Part shown: piece by piece, positions 1 to 8,807 of the stretch
Layout: every line of letters starts with the position of its first letter
Numbering within the stretch: the stretch's first letter is position 1
Source: Microbacterium lemovicicum
GTDB taxonomy: Bacteria; Actinomycetota; Actinomycetes; Actinomycetales; Microbacteriaceae
Assembly: GCF_003991875.1 (NCBI RefSeq)
Contig: NZ_CP031423.1
Location: 1,922,001-1,986,000 of the forward strand
Length of the DNA: 64,000 bases
Direction: 5' to 3'
Notes under the pieces: generated by a model
Database searches by the model: none
What the model saw: only the letters and a program-made list of their open reading frames with translations
What the model was told of the DNA's origin: nothing
Program-made: the position numbers and the translations under genes

Positions 1-2378
1 CCGGGCACCGGAGTGTCGGCGTTCACCACCAGCATCCGGAGCTTGCCGTAGTCCTCGCTCTTCACCCCCGCCTGGTCGCCCGCGTTGGAATCGACGCCGA
101 GGTAGCCCATGAGCACGTTGCGTGCCGTGGCGCCGGAGGACGACGGGATGAACGACGTGAACATCGAGTACGTCGGCGCATCCTGGCCGGGCATCTGCAT
201 CGTCAGGTAGTACGGCGGCTGCAGGCGGTCGTTGTTCTGCGGGTCGTTCGGGGTCGCCCAGGCGTTGTCGCGCTGGTAGAACGACTGCGCGTCGTTGACG
301 TGGTAGACGCCGAGCATCGTCCGCTGCACCTTGAACAGGTCGGTCGGGTAGCGCACGTGGCTCATCAGGTCGGCCGAGATGTCGGTCAGGGGCTTGATGG
401 TCGACGGGTAGATCTTCTGCCAGGTCTGGAGCACCGGGTCCTGGTCGTCCCACGCGTAGAGGGTGACCTTGCCGTCGTAGGCGTCGACCGTGGCCTTGAC
501 CGAGTTGCGGATGTAGTTGATGTTGTCCAGCGCGAAGCGCGGGGCGGTGTTGTTCGAATCGGCGATCGCCTGCTGCAGGCTGACGTTCGACGAGTACGGG
601 TACGAGTTGCTCGTGGTGTAGCCGTCGACGACCCACACGATACGGCCGTCCACGACGGTCGGGTAGGGGTCGCTGTCGAGCTCGAGGTAGGGAGCGACCT
701 TCTGCACGCGCTCGCGCGGCGTGCGGTCGTACAGGATCTGAGACTCCTCGTTGACGTTGTCGGAGAACAGGATCTGCTCGGACTGGAACTTCAGCGCGTA
801 GATCAGGCGGTTGAAGACGTTGCCGACGCTCGGTCCGCCGTCGCCGGAGAAGGTGGTCTTCGTCTCGGTCGCGCCGTCCTCGCCGTCGGGGTAGTCGAGC
901 TCCACGGGAGCCGTGCCCTCGGGTGCACCGACGATCGAGTACGGCGGCGACTTCTCGCCGAAGTAGACGCGCGGCTCGAAGTTCTCCTCGTCGGAGAGGA
1001 AACCGGATGCCGGGATGCCGCGCTCGAGGAACACGGGGTTGCCGTCGGCGGTGCGCGCGTTGCCCTTCGCCGCGACGAGGCCGTAGCCGTGCGTGTAGAT
1101 GAGGGTGTTGTTCTGCCACGACGGGGCGCCGAGCTGGTCGATGTCGAGCTCGCGGACCGCGCTGATCGTGTCCTGCGAGACGCCGTCGATCGTGTAGCGG
1201 TCGACGTCGAGGTCATCGGGGAACTGGTAGTACTGGCGGTACTGCTCGATCTGCCGCACGGTCGGGCTGATGATCGCCGGGTCCATGATGCGGATCTGCG
1301 CGGTCGTCTGCGCATCGGAGCGGAGCTGGCCCTGCTCGACGTCGGTCGCGGCGGCGAAGTCGCTCTTCTCGAGCCCGTCGAGGCCGTATGCCGTCTGCGT
1401 CATGTCGATGCCGCGCTGGTAGTACTCGCTCTCCAGCGCCAGCTGGTTCGGCCGCACCTGGAAGGTGTTGACGACCCAGGGATAGCCGGCGCCGAGCACG
1501 ATCGCCGACACGACGAGCAGCGCGGTGGCGATGAGCGGGTAGCGCCAGCGGCCGATGACGGCGGTGACGAAGAACAGCACGGCCACCAGGATGGCGACGA
1601 TCGCGAGGATCGTCTGGCCGGGGATGGTCGCGTGGACGCCGACGTAGCCGGGACCGGTGATGCGGTCGCCCGGCTCGACGAGCGTCTTGAAGCGGTCGAG
1701 CCAGAGGCTCGCGCCCTGCACGAGCAGGTAGAGACCGGCGACGATCGCGAGCTGGATGCGGGCGGCCTTCGAGATGCGCAGCTCGCGCTGGCCGACGCGC
1801 ACCGACCCGTAGAGGTAGGAGACGACGGCCGTCACGAGCAGGCAGATCAGCAGCACCGCGGAGATGAAGCCGAGCGCCGCGCCGTAGAACGGCATGGCGA
1901 AGAGGTAGAAGCCGGTGTCGAGCCCGAACTCCGGGTCGGTGGTGGTCGTCGCGACGCCGTTGAACCAGAGCCAGGTGGTCTCCCACTGGGCCGATGCCGC
2001 GAAGCCCGCGAAGAAGCCGAAGAAGACGGGGATGCCGAACATCGCCAGTCTGCGGAGGGGTTCGACGACCTCCTGGTAGCGGTCCAGCTGCGAGCTCAGC
2101 CGCGCGTAGACCGGACGCAGCCGGTAGGCCAGCTGGATGGCGAGCCAGACGGGCACGGCCATGCCGATGAAGCCGATGAGGAACATCACCACCCGGGCTA
2201 TCCACTGCGTGGTCAGCACCGACTGGAAGCCCAGCTGGGCGAACCACAGCCAGTCGGCGTAGAGGTTCGCGAAGACGAAGAAGGCCACGACCAGCGCGGC
2301 GATGATCGCGAGGGAGATCGCGATGATCCTTCGGGAACGATTCGGGGCGGCCGGGCGGGTGGCGGTCGACGATGTCAC
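1..2378 (-). CDS. UPF0182 family membrane protein (3' part cut by window edge)
   Basis: The visible 792 codons match the UPF0182 family, large actinobacterial membrane proteins of about 950-1000 residues and unknown function. About seven hydrophobic helices lie in the first 330 residues, starting near residue 14, followed by a long hydrophilic, probably extracytoplasmic region rich in Tyr, Asn and Asp. The C-terminus lies outside the window. The start is taken as GTG at 2378 because a TAGGAT hexamer sits exactly six bases upstream, the leaderless layout seen repeatedly here. The next gene inward is the PDZ protease; in M. tuberculosis the homologues Rv3193c and Rv3194c are also adjacent (recalled, not checked). 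Family assignment is confident; the function is not known. Confidence 0.9.
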   Translation of the reverse strand, partial: MTSSTATRPAAPNRSRRIIAISLAIIAALVVAFFVFANLYADWLWFAQLGFQSVLTTQWIARVVMFLIGFIGMAVPVWLAIQLAYRLRPVYARLSSQLDRYQEVVEPLRRLAMFGIPVFFGFFAGFAASAQWETTWLWFNGVATTTTDPEFGLDTGFYLFAMPFYGAALGFISAVLLICLLVTAVVSYLYGSVRVGQRELRISKAARIQLAIVAGLYLLVQGASLWLDRFKTLVEPGDRITGPGYVGVHATIPGQTILAIVAILVAVLFFVTAVIGRWRYPLIATALLVVSAIVLGAGYPWVVNTFQVRPNQLALESEYYQRGIDMTQTAYGLDGLEKSDFAAATDVEQGQLRSDAQTTAQIRIMDPAIISPTVRQIEQYRQYYQFPDDLDVDRYTIDGVSQDTISAVRELDIDQLGAPSWQNNTLIYTHGYGLVAAKGNARTADGNPVFLERGIPASGFLSDEENFEPRVYFGEKSPPYSIVGAPEGTAPVELDYPDGEDGATETKTTFSGDGGPSVGNVFNRLIYALKFQSEQILFSDNVNEESQILYDRTPRERVQKVAPYLELDSDPYPTVVDGRIVWVVDGYTTSNSYPYSSNVSLQQAIADSNNTAPRFALDNINYIRNSVKATVDAYDGKVTLYAWDDQDPVLQTWQKIYPSTIKPLTDISADLMSHVRYPTDLFKVQRTMLGVYHVNDAQSFYQRDNAWATPNDPQNNDRLQPPYYLTMQMPGQDAPTYSMFTSFIPSSSGATARNVLMGYLGVDSNAGDQAGVKSEDYGKLRMLVVNADTPVP

Positions 2379-2384
2379 CGTCTC

Positions 2385-2390
2385 ATCCTA
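2385..2390 (-). promoter_or_regulatory. -10 element of a leaderless promoter (UPF0182 gene)
   Basis: Minus-strand TAGGAT, six bases from the GTG at 2378 and no Shine-Dalgarno between them. It fits the TANNNT-N6-start pattern shared by many genes in the window. Confidence 0.6.
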
Positions 2391-2467
2391 GGTCGCCCAT
2401 GTTGAGCGAACGCCGAGCGTCCGCCTCGCGAACTCACAGGTTCGGCGGCACCCTGCGGCGCCCCCGA

Positions 2468-3589
2468 TCAGGAGCCGCAGGTGGGCAGCGCGTCGAGGTC
2501 GCCGCCGTCGCGGATGGCCTCGAGGACGGTCAGCGAGTCCTCGAGCTTCGAGACGGAGAAGACGCGGAGACCGTCGGGAACGTGGCCCACGACCTCGTCG
2601 CAGTTCTCGGCGGGGGCGAGGAACCACGTGGCCCCGGCGTCCTCGGCGCCGTACAGCTTCTGCCGGATGCCGCCGATCGGCCCCACGGTGCCGTCGGCGG
2701 TGATCGTGCCGGTGCCGGCGATCCGCTGACCGCCGGTCAGATCGTCGGGCGTGAGGGTGTCGATGATTCCGAGGGCGAACATCATGCCGGCGCTCGGGCC
2801 CCCGACGTTGTTCAGCTGGATGCTGACATCGATCGGGAAGTCGTAGTCGGCCATGAGGCTGACCCCCACCCGCCACACGTTCTGCCCCTGCTCCTCCACC
2901 TCCCGCGGCGTGACGGTGACGTTCTGTGTCGCGCCGTCCCGCTCGATCCCGAGCTGGATCGGCGCGTCCTCACCGGCGGTGACCACCTCGCGCAGGGCCG
3001 CGGCATCCGTCACCGGCTGACCGTCGGCCGTCTCGACGACGTCGCCCTGCTGGAGAATGCCCTGCGCGGCGGAGTCGTCCGTGAGGCCGACGACGGTCAC
3101 CTTGGTGCCGACGTCGTAGCCGAGCTCGGTGAGGGCGGCCGCGGTGGCCTCCTTCTGCGAGTCGACCATCATCGTCGCGCTCTCCTGATTGCGCTCATCG
3201 GTGGTCTCGCCGGCGGGGAAGATGGAATCCAGCGGCACGACTGCGCGCGAGGGATCGAACCAGGCGGTCGCCAGCTCGAACCACGACGGCGTGCGCTCCC
3301 GGTTGCCCACCACCTGCACGGTGAGGAGGTCGAGCGATCCGTCGGTCGGGTAGGTCTCGGCGCCGTCGACGGAGATCAGCGGCACCTGCGATCCGTCGGC
3401 CGATGCCGCGGAGCCGAGGGTGTCGTAGACAGGACCGGGCTGCTGGATGACGTACGACGTCGGCAGGAACGTCAGGACCAGCAGCACGACGAGCGCCACG
3501 AGCAGCGCCCAGACTCCTGCGTGGGAGCGACGGCTGCGGCGCCTCCGCGGTGCAGGCGCGATCGTCACGTTCTCGTCGAACAGCGTCAC
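2468..3589 (-). CDS. PDZ domain S16 (Lon-like) secreted/membrane-anchored serine protease, YlbL type
   Basis: 373 residues. An Arg-rich N-terminus is followed by one transmembrane helix (about residues 26-43), so the rest is probably extracytoplasmic. A PDZ-like segment spans roughly 145-235 and a Lon-type proteolytic domain follows. The Ser-Lys dyad is visible: Ser266 in GGPSAGMM and Lys311 in GGIRQK, a 45-residue spacing normal for Lon proteases. The family resembles YlbL and M. tuberculosis Rv3194c; substrates are unknown. The start is GTG at 3589 with AAAGGG upstream. It is divergent from the DUF2342 gene, and the two promoters appear to share a -10 region at 3672-3678. Confidence 0.92.
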   Translation of the reverse strand: MTLFDENVTIAPAPRRRRSRRSHAGVWALLVALVVLLVLTFLPTSYVIQQPGPVYDTLGSAASADGSQVPLISVDGAETYPTDGSLDLLTVQVVGNRERTPSWFELATAWFDPSRAVVPLDSIFPAGETTDERNQESATMMVDSQKEATAAALTELGYDVGTKVTVVGLTDDSAAQGILQQGDVVETADGQPVTDAAALREVVTAGEDAPIQLGIERDGATQNVTVTPREVEEQGQNVWRVGVSLMADYDFPIDVSIQLNNVGGPSAGMMFALGIIDTLTPDDLTGGQRIAGTGTITADGTVGPIGGIRQKLYGAEDAGATWFLAPAENCDEVVGHVPDGLRVFSVSKLEDSLTVLEAIRDGGDLDALPTCGS

Positions 3590-3671
3590 GAGAGCCCTTT
3601 CCTCGACTGGTCGTTCGCGACCGGCGTACGTCGAGGGGGTCTCGGCCGGGGACTGCGATGATCCGTGCGAC

Positions 3672-3678
3672 TAGCGTA
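3672..3678. promoter_or_regulatory. Overlapping bidirectional -10 elements
   Basis: The heptamer TAGCGTA reads TAGCGT on the plus strand (3672-3677) and TACGCT on the minus strand (3673-3678). Both fit TANNNT, and divergent genes start at 3716 (plus) and 3589 (minus). A shared symmetric promoter is inferred. Confidence 0.5.
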
Positions 3679-3715
3679 GAACGCGAGTTCAGGACCCGGC
3701 TGAAAGGCGGCTGAA

Positions 3716-5167
3716 GTGGCGGACGATGATCGCAGCCCGGAGGAAGAGTTCCAGGAGCTGATGAGACAGCTCCTGGGTGGAGCAGGCGGAGCCGGCGGTG
3801 AGCTGGACGCCGAGACCCTGTCGCGGCTGTCGGGCATGCAGGTCGATCCGGCCATGATGCAGGCCATCATGCGCCAGATGCAGAGCGCCTTCTCGAGCAC
3901 CGACGCGGAGGGCATCTCGTGGGACGCGGCGAAGACGCAGGCGCTGCACATCGCCAACCAGGACGGTCAGGCCATCTCGTCGGGCCAGCGTGCCGACCTC
4001 GATCAGGCGTTCACGCTCGCCACCCTGTGGCTGAGCGAGGCGACCGCGATCTCCGACCTCTCGGCTCCTCCCCGCACGATCACGCGCGGCGCGTGGGTCG
4101 AGCAGACCCTGCCGATCTGGCAGGAGCTGGCGGAGCCCGTCGCGACGAGCATCGCCGACGCTCTCACGGCGACCCTCAGCGAGCAGGCGCCCGACGAGAT
4201 GCAGGGCCTCATCCAGGGTGCCGGGCGGCTCATGCGCACCATCGGCGGTTCTCTGTTCGCCACGCAGCTCGGTCAGGTCATCGGGCGGCTGTCGACGGAG
4301 GTCGTCAGCGGCGGCGACGTGGGCATCCCGGTGATGCCGGCCGGCGAGGCGGCGATCCTCCCCCAGAACTTCGCGGACTTCGGCCGCGACCTCGGCATCC
4401 CCGACGATCAGCTCGCGCTGTACGTCGCGACGCGCGAGCTCGCGCACGCGCGCCTGTTCCGCCACGCGAAGTGGCTGCGCCTGCAGGTCATGTCGCAGGT
4501 CGGCGACTTCGCCCGCGGCATCCACATCGACACCGGCGCCCTCGAAGACCTCGCATCGCGCTTCGACCCGTCCCAGCCGGAGGAGCTTCGGCAGGCGCTC
4601 GAGAGCGGCGCGCTCATCCCCGCGAAGTCGGAGGCGCAGGAGCTCGCCCTCGCGCGCCTCGAGCACCTGCTGGCCACGATCGAAGGATGGGTGGACGTGG
4701 TGACGGATGCTGCGACCTCGCGCCTCCCGACATCCGGCGCCATCGGCGAGGCCGTCCGTCGCCGCCGTGCGGTGGGCGGGCCGGCCGAGCAGGCACTCGG
4801 CTCGCTCGTCGGCCTCGAGCTGCGTCCCCGCCGTATGCGGGAGGCGGCCGCCATGTGGCGCGCGGTGACCGACGCCGTCGGCATCGCCGCCCGCGACGCC
4901 CTCTGGGACTACCCCGACCTCATGCCGGAGCCCGGCGACATCGACGATCCCGCCGGCCTCATCGCACGACTGCAGGCGCGGGCACGGGGCGAGCAGCCGG
5001 CGCCCGACGAGTTCGACGACGCGCTGGCGCGCCTGCTGGCCGGCGAGGAGCCGCAGGACCCCGCGGTCGCCGAGGGCGGTGGCGACGATCTCGATGCCGA
5101 GCTCGAGGACCTCGACGACGACCTTCGTCGCGATGACGACGGTCCGGAGGATCCCCGCCCGGTCTGA
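3716..5167 (+). CDS. Zincin-like DUF2342 family protein (putative zinc-dependent metalloprotease)
   Basis: 483 residues, GTG start at 3716 preceded by GAAAGG. The sequence matches the actinobacterial DUF2342/TIGR03624 family, annotated as zinc-dependent metalloprotease or putative hydrolase. The segment expected to carry the zinc site reads RELAHARLF (residues 240-248), so the first His of a classical HExxH is Arg. His244 and His250 remain. The C-terminal 60 residues are acidic (Asp/Glu-rich). Proteolysis is therefore not demonstrated by sequence. The neighbour on the opposite strand is the PDZ protease, the same arrangement as Rv3194c/Rv3195 in mycobacteria (recalled). Confidence 0.85.
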   Translation: MADDDRSPEEEFQELMRQLLGGAGGAGGELDAETLSRLSGMQVDPAMMQAIMRQMQSAFSSTDAEGISWDAAKTQALHIANQDGQAISSGQRADLDQAFTLATLWLSEATAISDLSAPPRTITRGAWVEQTLPIWQELAEPVATSIADALTATLSEQAPDEMQGLIQGAGRLMRTIGGSLFATQLGQVIGRLSTEVVSGGDVGIPVMPAGEAAILPQNFADFGRDLGIPDDQLALYVATRELAHARLFRHAKWLRLQVMSQVGDFARGIHIDTGALEDLASRFDPSQPEELRQALESGALIPAKSEAQELALARLEHLLATIEGWVDVVTDAATSRLPTSGAIGEAVRRRRAVGGPAEQALGSLVGLELRPRRMREAAAMWRAVTDAVGIAARDALWDYPDLMPEPGDIDDPAGLIARLQARARGEQPAPDEFDDALARLLAGEEPQDPAVAEGGGDDLDAELEDLDDDLRRDDDGPEDPRPV

Positions 5168-5301
5168 GCGCCCGATCGACCGGCCGGGCAGCCTCTCCGT
5201 CCGACGTGCCCGTTCCTCCCCAATGCCTGTGCCGCGACCGCGATCGCGCGAGCTGTGGAGGACGGCCGCGCGGGGGCCGTCGCCTCCCCCATGATCGGGG
5301 G

Positions 5302-6204
5302 ATGCTGCGACTCGACCCCGCGCACCCGCCGCTCTGGCGGAGCGCCACCTCCCTGCAGTTCGGCCTCGACGCGGTCGCTCGGCTGGACGCACCGGAGCCC
5401 TGGCAGGAGCGACTGATCCGGCAGCTCGAGCGGGGCCTGCCGGAGCCGGCCTTCGACGGCACGGTCGTCGGGCTCGGCGGCACCGTCCCCGAGGCCCGCG
5501 ACCTGCTCCGGATGCTGGCGCCCGCCCTCTCCCCCGATGCGCGGCCGCTGCGGCCCCGGGCCGTCCTCGACGTGCCCGACGACGCTGACGCCTTCGACGC
5601 GGCGACGGTCCGGGCGTTCACAGCGGCGATGCGCGCCGCGGGACGGATGCCCCTCCCGGCATCCTCGAACGACCGGACGCCCGTCATCCTCCTCGCGTGT
5701 CACGCGGTGGACCCCCGACGGGTCGTGCCGCTGATGAGCCGCGACGTCCCCCACCTGCCGGTCGTCTTCACGGCCGACCGGGTGGAGGTCGGGCCTCTCG
5801 TCGTCCCCGGTCGATCCGCCTGCCTCACGTGCGTGCAGCTCCACGAGCGCGACCGCGACGCCGACTGGCCGCACCTCTTCGCTCAGCTGCTGGATCGCCG
5901 CGCCATCCCGGCGAGCGAAGACCTCGCGCTGGAGGCCGGCCTGCTCGCCGCCGGACTTCTCGGCGCGGCATCCGGCGGCGCCGGACAGGCCGGCGCCGAC
6001 CTGTTCAGCGCGAGCGCGGAGCCGACGATGCCGTCGGGGCGTTCCGTGCGGGTGCGCGCCGGCTCGCTGCGCCGCCGCTGGCACGTCCATCGGCCGCACG
6101 CAGAGTGCCGCTGCCGATCTCTCGCAGGAAGCGCGACGGCGTCCGCTCCCGATGTCCGATCGATCGCGACCATGACAGCGAGAGCGAGCGCCCGGCGCGC
6201 GTGA
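5302..6204 (+). CDS. Orphan TOMM-type leader-peptide-binding / ThiF-like (E1-like) protein
   Basis: 300 residues. The central-to-C-terminal part resembles the E1-like/ocin-ThiF proteins that bind leader peptides in thiazole/oxazole-modified microcin (TOMM) synthesis. A CxxC (Cys174, Cys177) is followed by the typical HERDRDADWP stretch, and a C-terminal CRC (Cys269, Cys271) could complete a structural zinc site. No YcaO cyclodehydratase, precursor peptide or dehydrogenase lies nearby, so a bacteriocin role is doubtful. The ATG at 5302 follows GATCGGGG; an earlier in-frame ATG exists at 5224 but has poor support. Its last 200 bases overlap, tail to tail, the end of the UvrD2-like gene. Confidence 0.65.
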   Translation: MLRLDPAHPPLWRSATSLQFGLDAVARLDAPEPWQERLIRQLERGLPEPAFDGTVVGLGGTVPEARDLLRMLAPALSPDARPLRPRAVLDVPDDADAFDAATVRAFTAAMRAAGRMPLPASSNDRTPVILLACHAVDPRRVVPLMSRDVPHLPVVFTADRVEVGPLVVPGRSACLTCVQLHERDRDADWPHLFAQLLDRRAIPASEDLALEAGLLAAGLLGAASGGAGQAGADLFSASAEPTMPSGRSVRVRAGSLRRRWHVHRPHAECRCRSLAGSATASAPDVRSIATMTARASARRA

Positions 6205-7807
6205 TGCCGACGTAGGCCAGCCGGCGCTCCTCGTCGACCTGCTCGAACGTCGTGGCGTAGGAGATCGGGAGGAAGCCCTCGCTCAGTCCGAGCAGGTGCA
6301 CGTGGTCCCATTCGAGACCCTTGGCGGCGTGCAGGGTGGCGAGCGTGACGGTGCGCAGCGCAGGCTCGTGCTGCGACTTCGCCCGCGCGATCAGGTCGTC
6401 GGTGAAGGCGCGCAGACCGGTGCCGGGTACGGCCTCCTCGGCGAGGCGGAGGATCGCCGCGCGCGCCTCCCACGCGTCGCGCAGGGCACCGCCGGCCGGC
6501 GGCGGCTCGTCCGTCATGCCGAGCGAGCGGAGCACATCGCGCACGCTGTCGACGAGTCCGTGCTCCTGTGTTGCGACCGAGGCGCCGCGGAGAGCCATGA
6601 GCGCCTGCCGCACCTCGGGCACCTCGAAGAAGCGACGGCCGCCGAGCACCGTCGCCGCGATGCCCCGCTCGGCCAGCGCGCGCAGGAGCTCCGGCGACTG
6701 GGCGTGGGCGCGATACAGCACCGCGATGCTGCGCGGATCGGCACCCGCGGAGATCCGCGCGGCGATCGCGTCGGCGACGCCCGCCGCTTCGGCGGCGTCG
6801 TCCGGGTAGGCGGTCACGGTCGGCAGGGGCGGCTCACCGGCGGCGGTCGCGGTTTCGGGCCGGGCGGCCGGCGGGCGGTTCGGGGCCGGCTGCAGCTCCA
6901 GTGCCCCGGGTCGATCCCGCATCAGCTCGTTGGCGACGGCGAGCACCGCGCCATCCGATCGGTAGTTGGTCTCGAGGCGCACGACCGTGGCATCGGGATG
7001 ACGGGCCGGGAACTCGAGCAGGAAGCGGGCATCGGCACCGGCGAAGGAGTAGATCGTCTGGCTCGCGTCACCGACCACGCAGAGGTCGCGCCGCTCGCCG
7101 ACCCAGAGCTGCAGGAGGCGGTGCTGCAGGGGCGAGACGTCCTGGAACTCGTCGACCGTGAAGTGCCGGTACTGCTCGCGCACCGCCTGGGCGACCCGCG
7201 GCTCCGCCTCGAGCATGCCGGCGCAGGCGAGCAGCACGTCCTCGAAGTCCAGCTGCCGCCGCTCGTCCTTGAGCTTCTCGTAGGCACGCTGCAGATCGGC
7301 CACCCGCGAGACGTCGTAGCGGCCCACACCGCCCGGACGGGCCGCCGCCCAGGCGTCGATACTGCGCAGCGTCACCTTCCGCCACTCGATCTCGCTCGCG
7401 ATGTCGCGGAGCGTGGCCTTGTCGGCGTCGATGCCGACGCCGTCGGCGGCATGGGCGAGCAGGCGCACCTTGTTGTCGACGATCGCCGGCGCGCTGTCAC
7501 CGGCGAGCGTCGGCCAGAAGAAGTTCAGCTGGGCGAGCGCGGCGGCGTGGAAGGTGCGGGCCGAGACGCCCTCCACCCCCAGCGCGCGAAGACGGCCGCG
7601 CATCTCCCCTGCCGCCTTCGCGGTGAACGTCACGGCCATGACGCGCCCGGGCGAGTACGCGCCGGTGTCGACGCCGTGCGCGATGCGGTGCGTGATGACG
7701 CGCGTCTTGCCGGTGCCGGCGCCGGCCAGCACGAGCACCGGACCGCGCAGGGTGGCGGCGGCTTCGCGCTGCCGCTCGTCGAGTCCGTCGAGGGCGTCGC
7801 CGATCAT
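6005..7807 (-). CDS. uvrD2: UvrD/PcrA-family ATP-dependent DNA helicase, UvrD2-like
   Basis: 600 residues, superfamily 1A 3'-5' helicase. Walker A GAGTGKT is at residues 29-35, motif II reads VDEFQD, and motif VI reads EERRLAYVGITRAG near the C-terminus. It is named by context: in mycobacteria uvrD2 (Rv3198c) lies next to nudC, as here. Mycobacterial UvrD2 carries a C-terminal HRDC domain; this protein ends about 50 residues after motif VI and has none. ATG at 7807 overlaps the nudC stop as ATGA, implying translational coupling. Role: DNA unwinding in repair or recombination. The C-terminal 66 codons are antisense to the TOMM-like gene. Confidence 0.88.
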   Translation of the reverse strand: MIGDALDGLDERQREAAATLRGPVLVLAGAGTGKTRVITHRIAHGVDTGAYSPGRVMAVTFTAKAAGEMRGRLRALGVEGVSARTFHAAALAQLNFFWPTLAGDSAPAIVDNKVRLLAHAADGVGIDADKATLRDIASEIEWRKVTLRSIDAWAAARPGGVGRYDVSRVADLQRAYEKLKDERRQLDFEDVLLACAGMLEAEPRVAQAVREQYRHFTVDEFQDVSPLQHRLLQLWVGERRDLCVVGDASQTIYSFAGADARFLLEFPARHPDATVVRLETNYRSDGAVLAVANELMRDRPGALELQPAPNRPPAARPETATAAGEPPLPTVTAYPDDAAEAAGVADAIAARISAGADPRSIAVLYRAHAQSPELLRALAERGIAATVLGGRRFFEVPEVRQALMALRGASVATQEHGLVDSVRDVLRSLGMTDEPPPAGGALRDAWEARAAILRLAEEAVPGTGLRAFTDDLIARAKSQHEPALRTVTLATLHAAKGLEWDHVHLLGLSEGFLPISYATTFEQVDEERRLAYVGITRAGRSLSLSWSRSIGHRERTPSRFLREIGSGTLRAADGRASGGAASRRAPARNAPTASSAPRSR

Positions 7808-8721
7808 CCGGCCGCCGTGTGCCAGTCCGCGATCAGTCGTCGCGCGATGGAGGCGGGCCCGGGCAGCAGCACGCCGCCCTCCCCGGCCAGACCGGCGCCG
7901 ATCTCGTCGCGAGTGAACCAGCGGACGGCGACGATCTCTTCGCCGTCCGGACGGGCGGCGTCCTCGTCGGCCGCCGTCGCGTGGAAGCCGAGCATGAGCG
8001 ACCGCGGGTAGGGCCAGGCCTGCGACCCGCGGTAGCGCACGTCCACCAGCTCGACGCCCGCCTCCTCGAAGACCTCGCGCGCGACGGTGGACTCCAGCGA
8101 CTCCCCCGCCTCGGCGAAACCCGCGAAGCACGAGAAGCGCTCACCGCCCCACATCGCGTTGGCGCCGAGCAGAAGACGATCGGGATGCTGCGACCCGCCG
8201 ACGGCGACGATGACCGCGGGATCGGTGCGGGGGAAGTGCTCGCGTCCGCAGTGCGGGCACTTCCGCGACCATCCGGCGTTGCGCAGCTCGGTACGGGTGC
8301 CGCAGAACGGGCAGAAGGCGGCATCCAGCAGCCAGCGGCCGAGGCTCAGCGCCTCCACGAAGAGGCCGGAGTCCGTTCCGTCGAGGTCGCCGCCGACGGC
8401 GCGCAGGGCACCCCAGCCTGCGGGCGCCGTGAGAGGCGGCGCCTGCTCGGGCACGGACGGGAACACGGCGGCGAGGACGCCCGCGCGGGCGGCGTCGCGT
8501 CCCAGGAACGCCCACTCCGCACCGGCCGGCACCTCCTCCGCGGGAACGAGGTGCAGTCCTCCGCCGTCGCGGAGCGGCGCCGCATCGCCCTGGAGGACCA
8601 GTACGCGCGTGCCGGTTTCGGCGCGCAGCGTCTCGACGAGACCTTCGGTGCGACGCTCGTCGGCGGACCGGTCGATGCCGGCGGCGGCGGGGAACGGCTC
8701 GAAGGATCGGGGACCCGGCAT
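7804..8721 (-). CDS. nudC: NAD(+)/NADH diphosphatase, NudC type (Nudix hydrolase)
   Basis: 305 residues. A four-cysteine zinc ribbon is formed by Cys137, Cys140, Cys155 and Cys158. It is followed by a complete Nudix box GX5EX7REVXEEXGV at residues 201-223 and the NudC hallmark SQAWPYP at 233-239. Members hydrolyse NADH to NMNH and AMP and remove NAD caps from RNA. The start is ATG at 8721, preceded by GGAAGG; further upstream in-frame starts lack a ribosome site. It forms a two-gene operon with uvrD2 through an ATGA overlap and is divergent from the phosphotransferase gene. Confidence 0.94.
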   Translation of the reverse strand: MPGPRSFEPFPAAAGIDRSADERRTEGLVETLRAETGTRVLVLQGDAAPLRDGGGLHLVPAEEVPAGAEWAFLGRDAARAGVLAAVFPSVPEQAPPLTAPAGWGALRAVGGDLDGTDSGLFVEALSLGRWLLDAAFCPFCGTRTELRNAGWSRKCPHCGREHFPRTDPAVIVAVGGSQHPDRLLLGANAMWGGERFSCFAGFAEAGESLESTVAREVFEEAGVELVDVRYRGSQAWPYPRSLMLGFHATAADEDAARPDGEEIVAVRWFTRDEIGAGLAGEGGVLLPGPASIARRLIADWHTAAG

Positions 8722-8795
8722 CGTGGACCTTCCAGAACGGGTCGACACGGTCGACAAGACGGGCGTGGCGCCGTGGCGCTGGAGCGGACCCGACC

Positions 8796-8801
8796 TACCC
8801 T
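8796..8801 (+). promoter_or_regulatory. -10 element of a leaderless promoter (phosphotransferase gene)
   Basis: TACCCT followed by exactly six bases and the ATG at 8808, with no Shine-Dalgarno. Confidence 0.6.
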
Positions 8802-8807
8802 GGGCAC

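Noticed and set aside
300..2405. A 701-codon open plus-strand frame opposite the UPF0182 gene
   Set aside because: It is the mirror of a real gene in high-G+C DNA: Val/Asp/Arg-rich sequence, no family motifs.
3689..5392. A 567-codon minus-strand frame across the DUF2342 gene
   Set aside because: Arg/Ala/Gly/Asp composition typical of an antisense shadow; the plus-strand frame has clear family features.
5302..6204. TOMM bacteriocin gene cluster
   Set aside because: No YcaO protein, dehydrogenase, precursor peptide or transporter in the neighbourhood.
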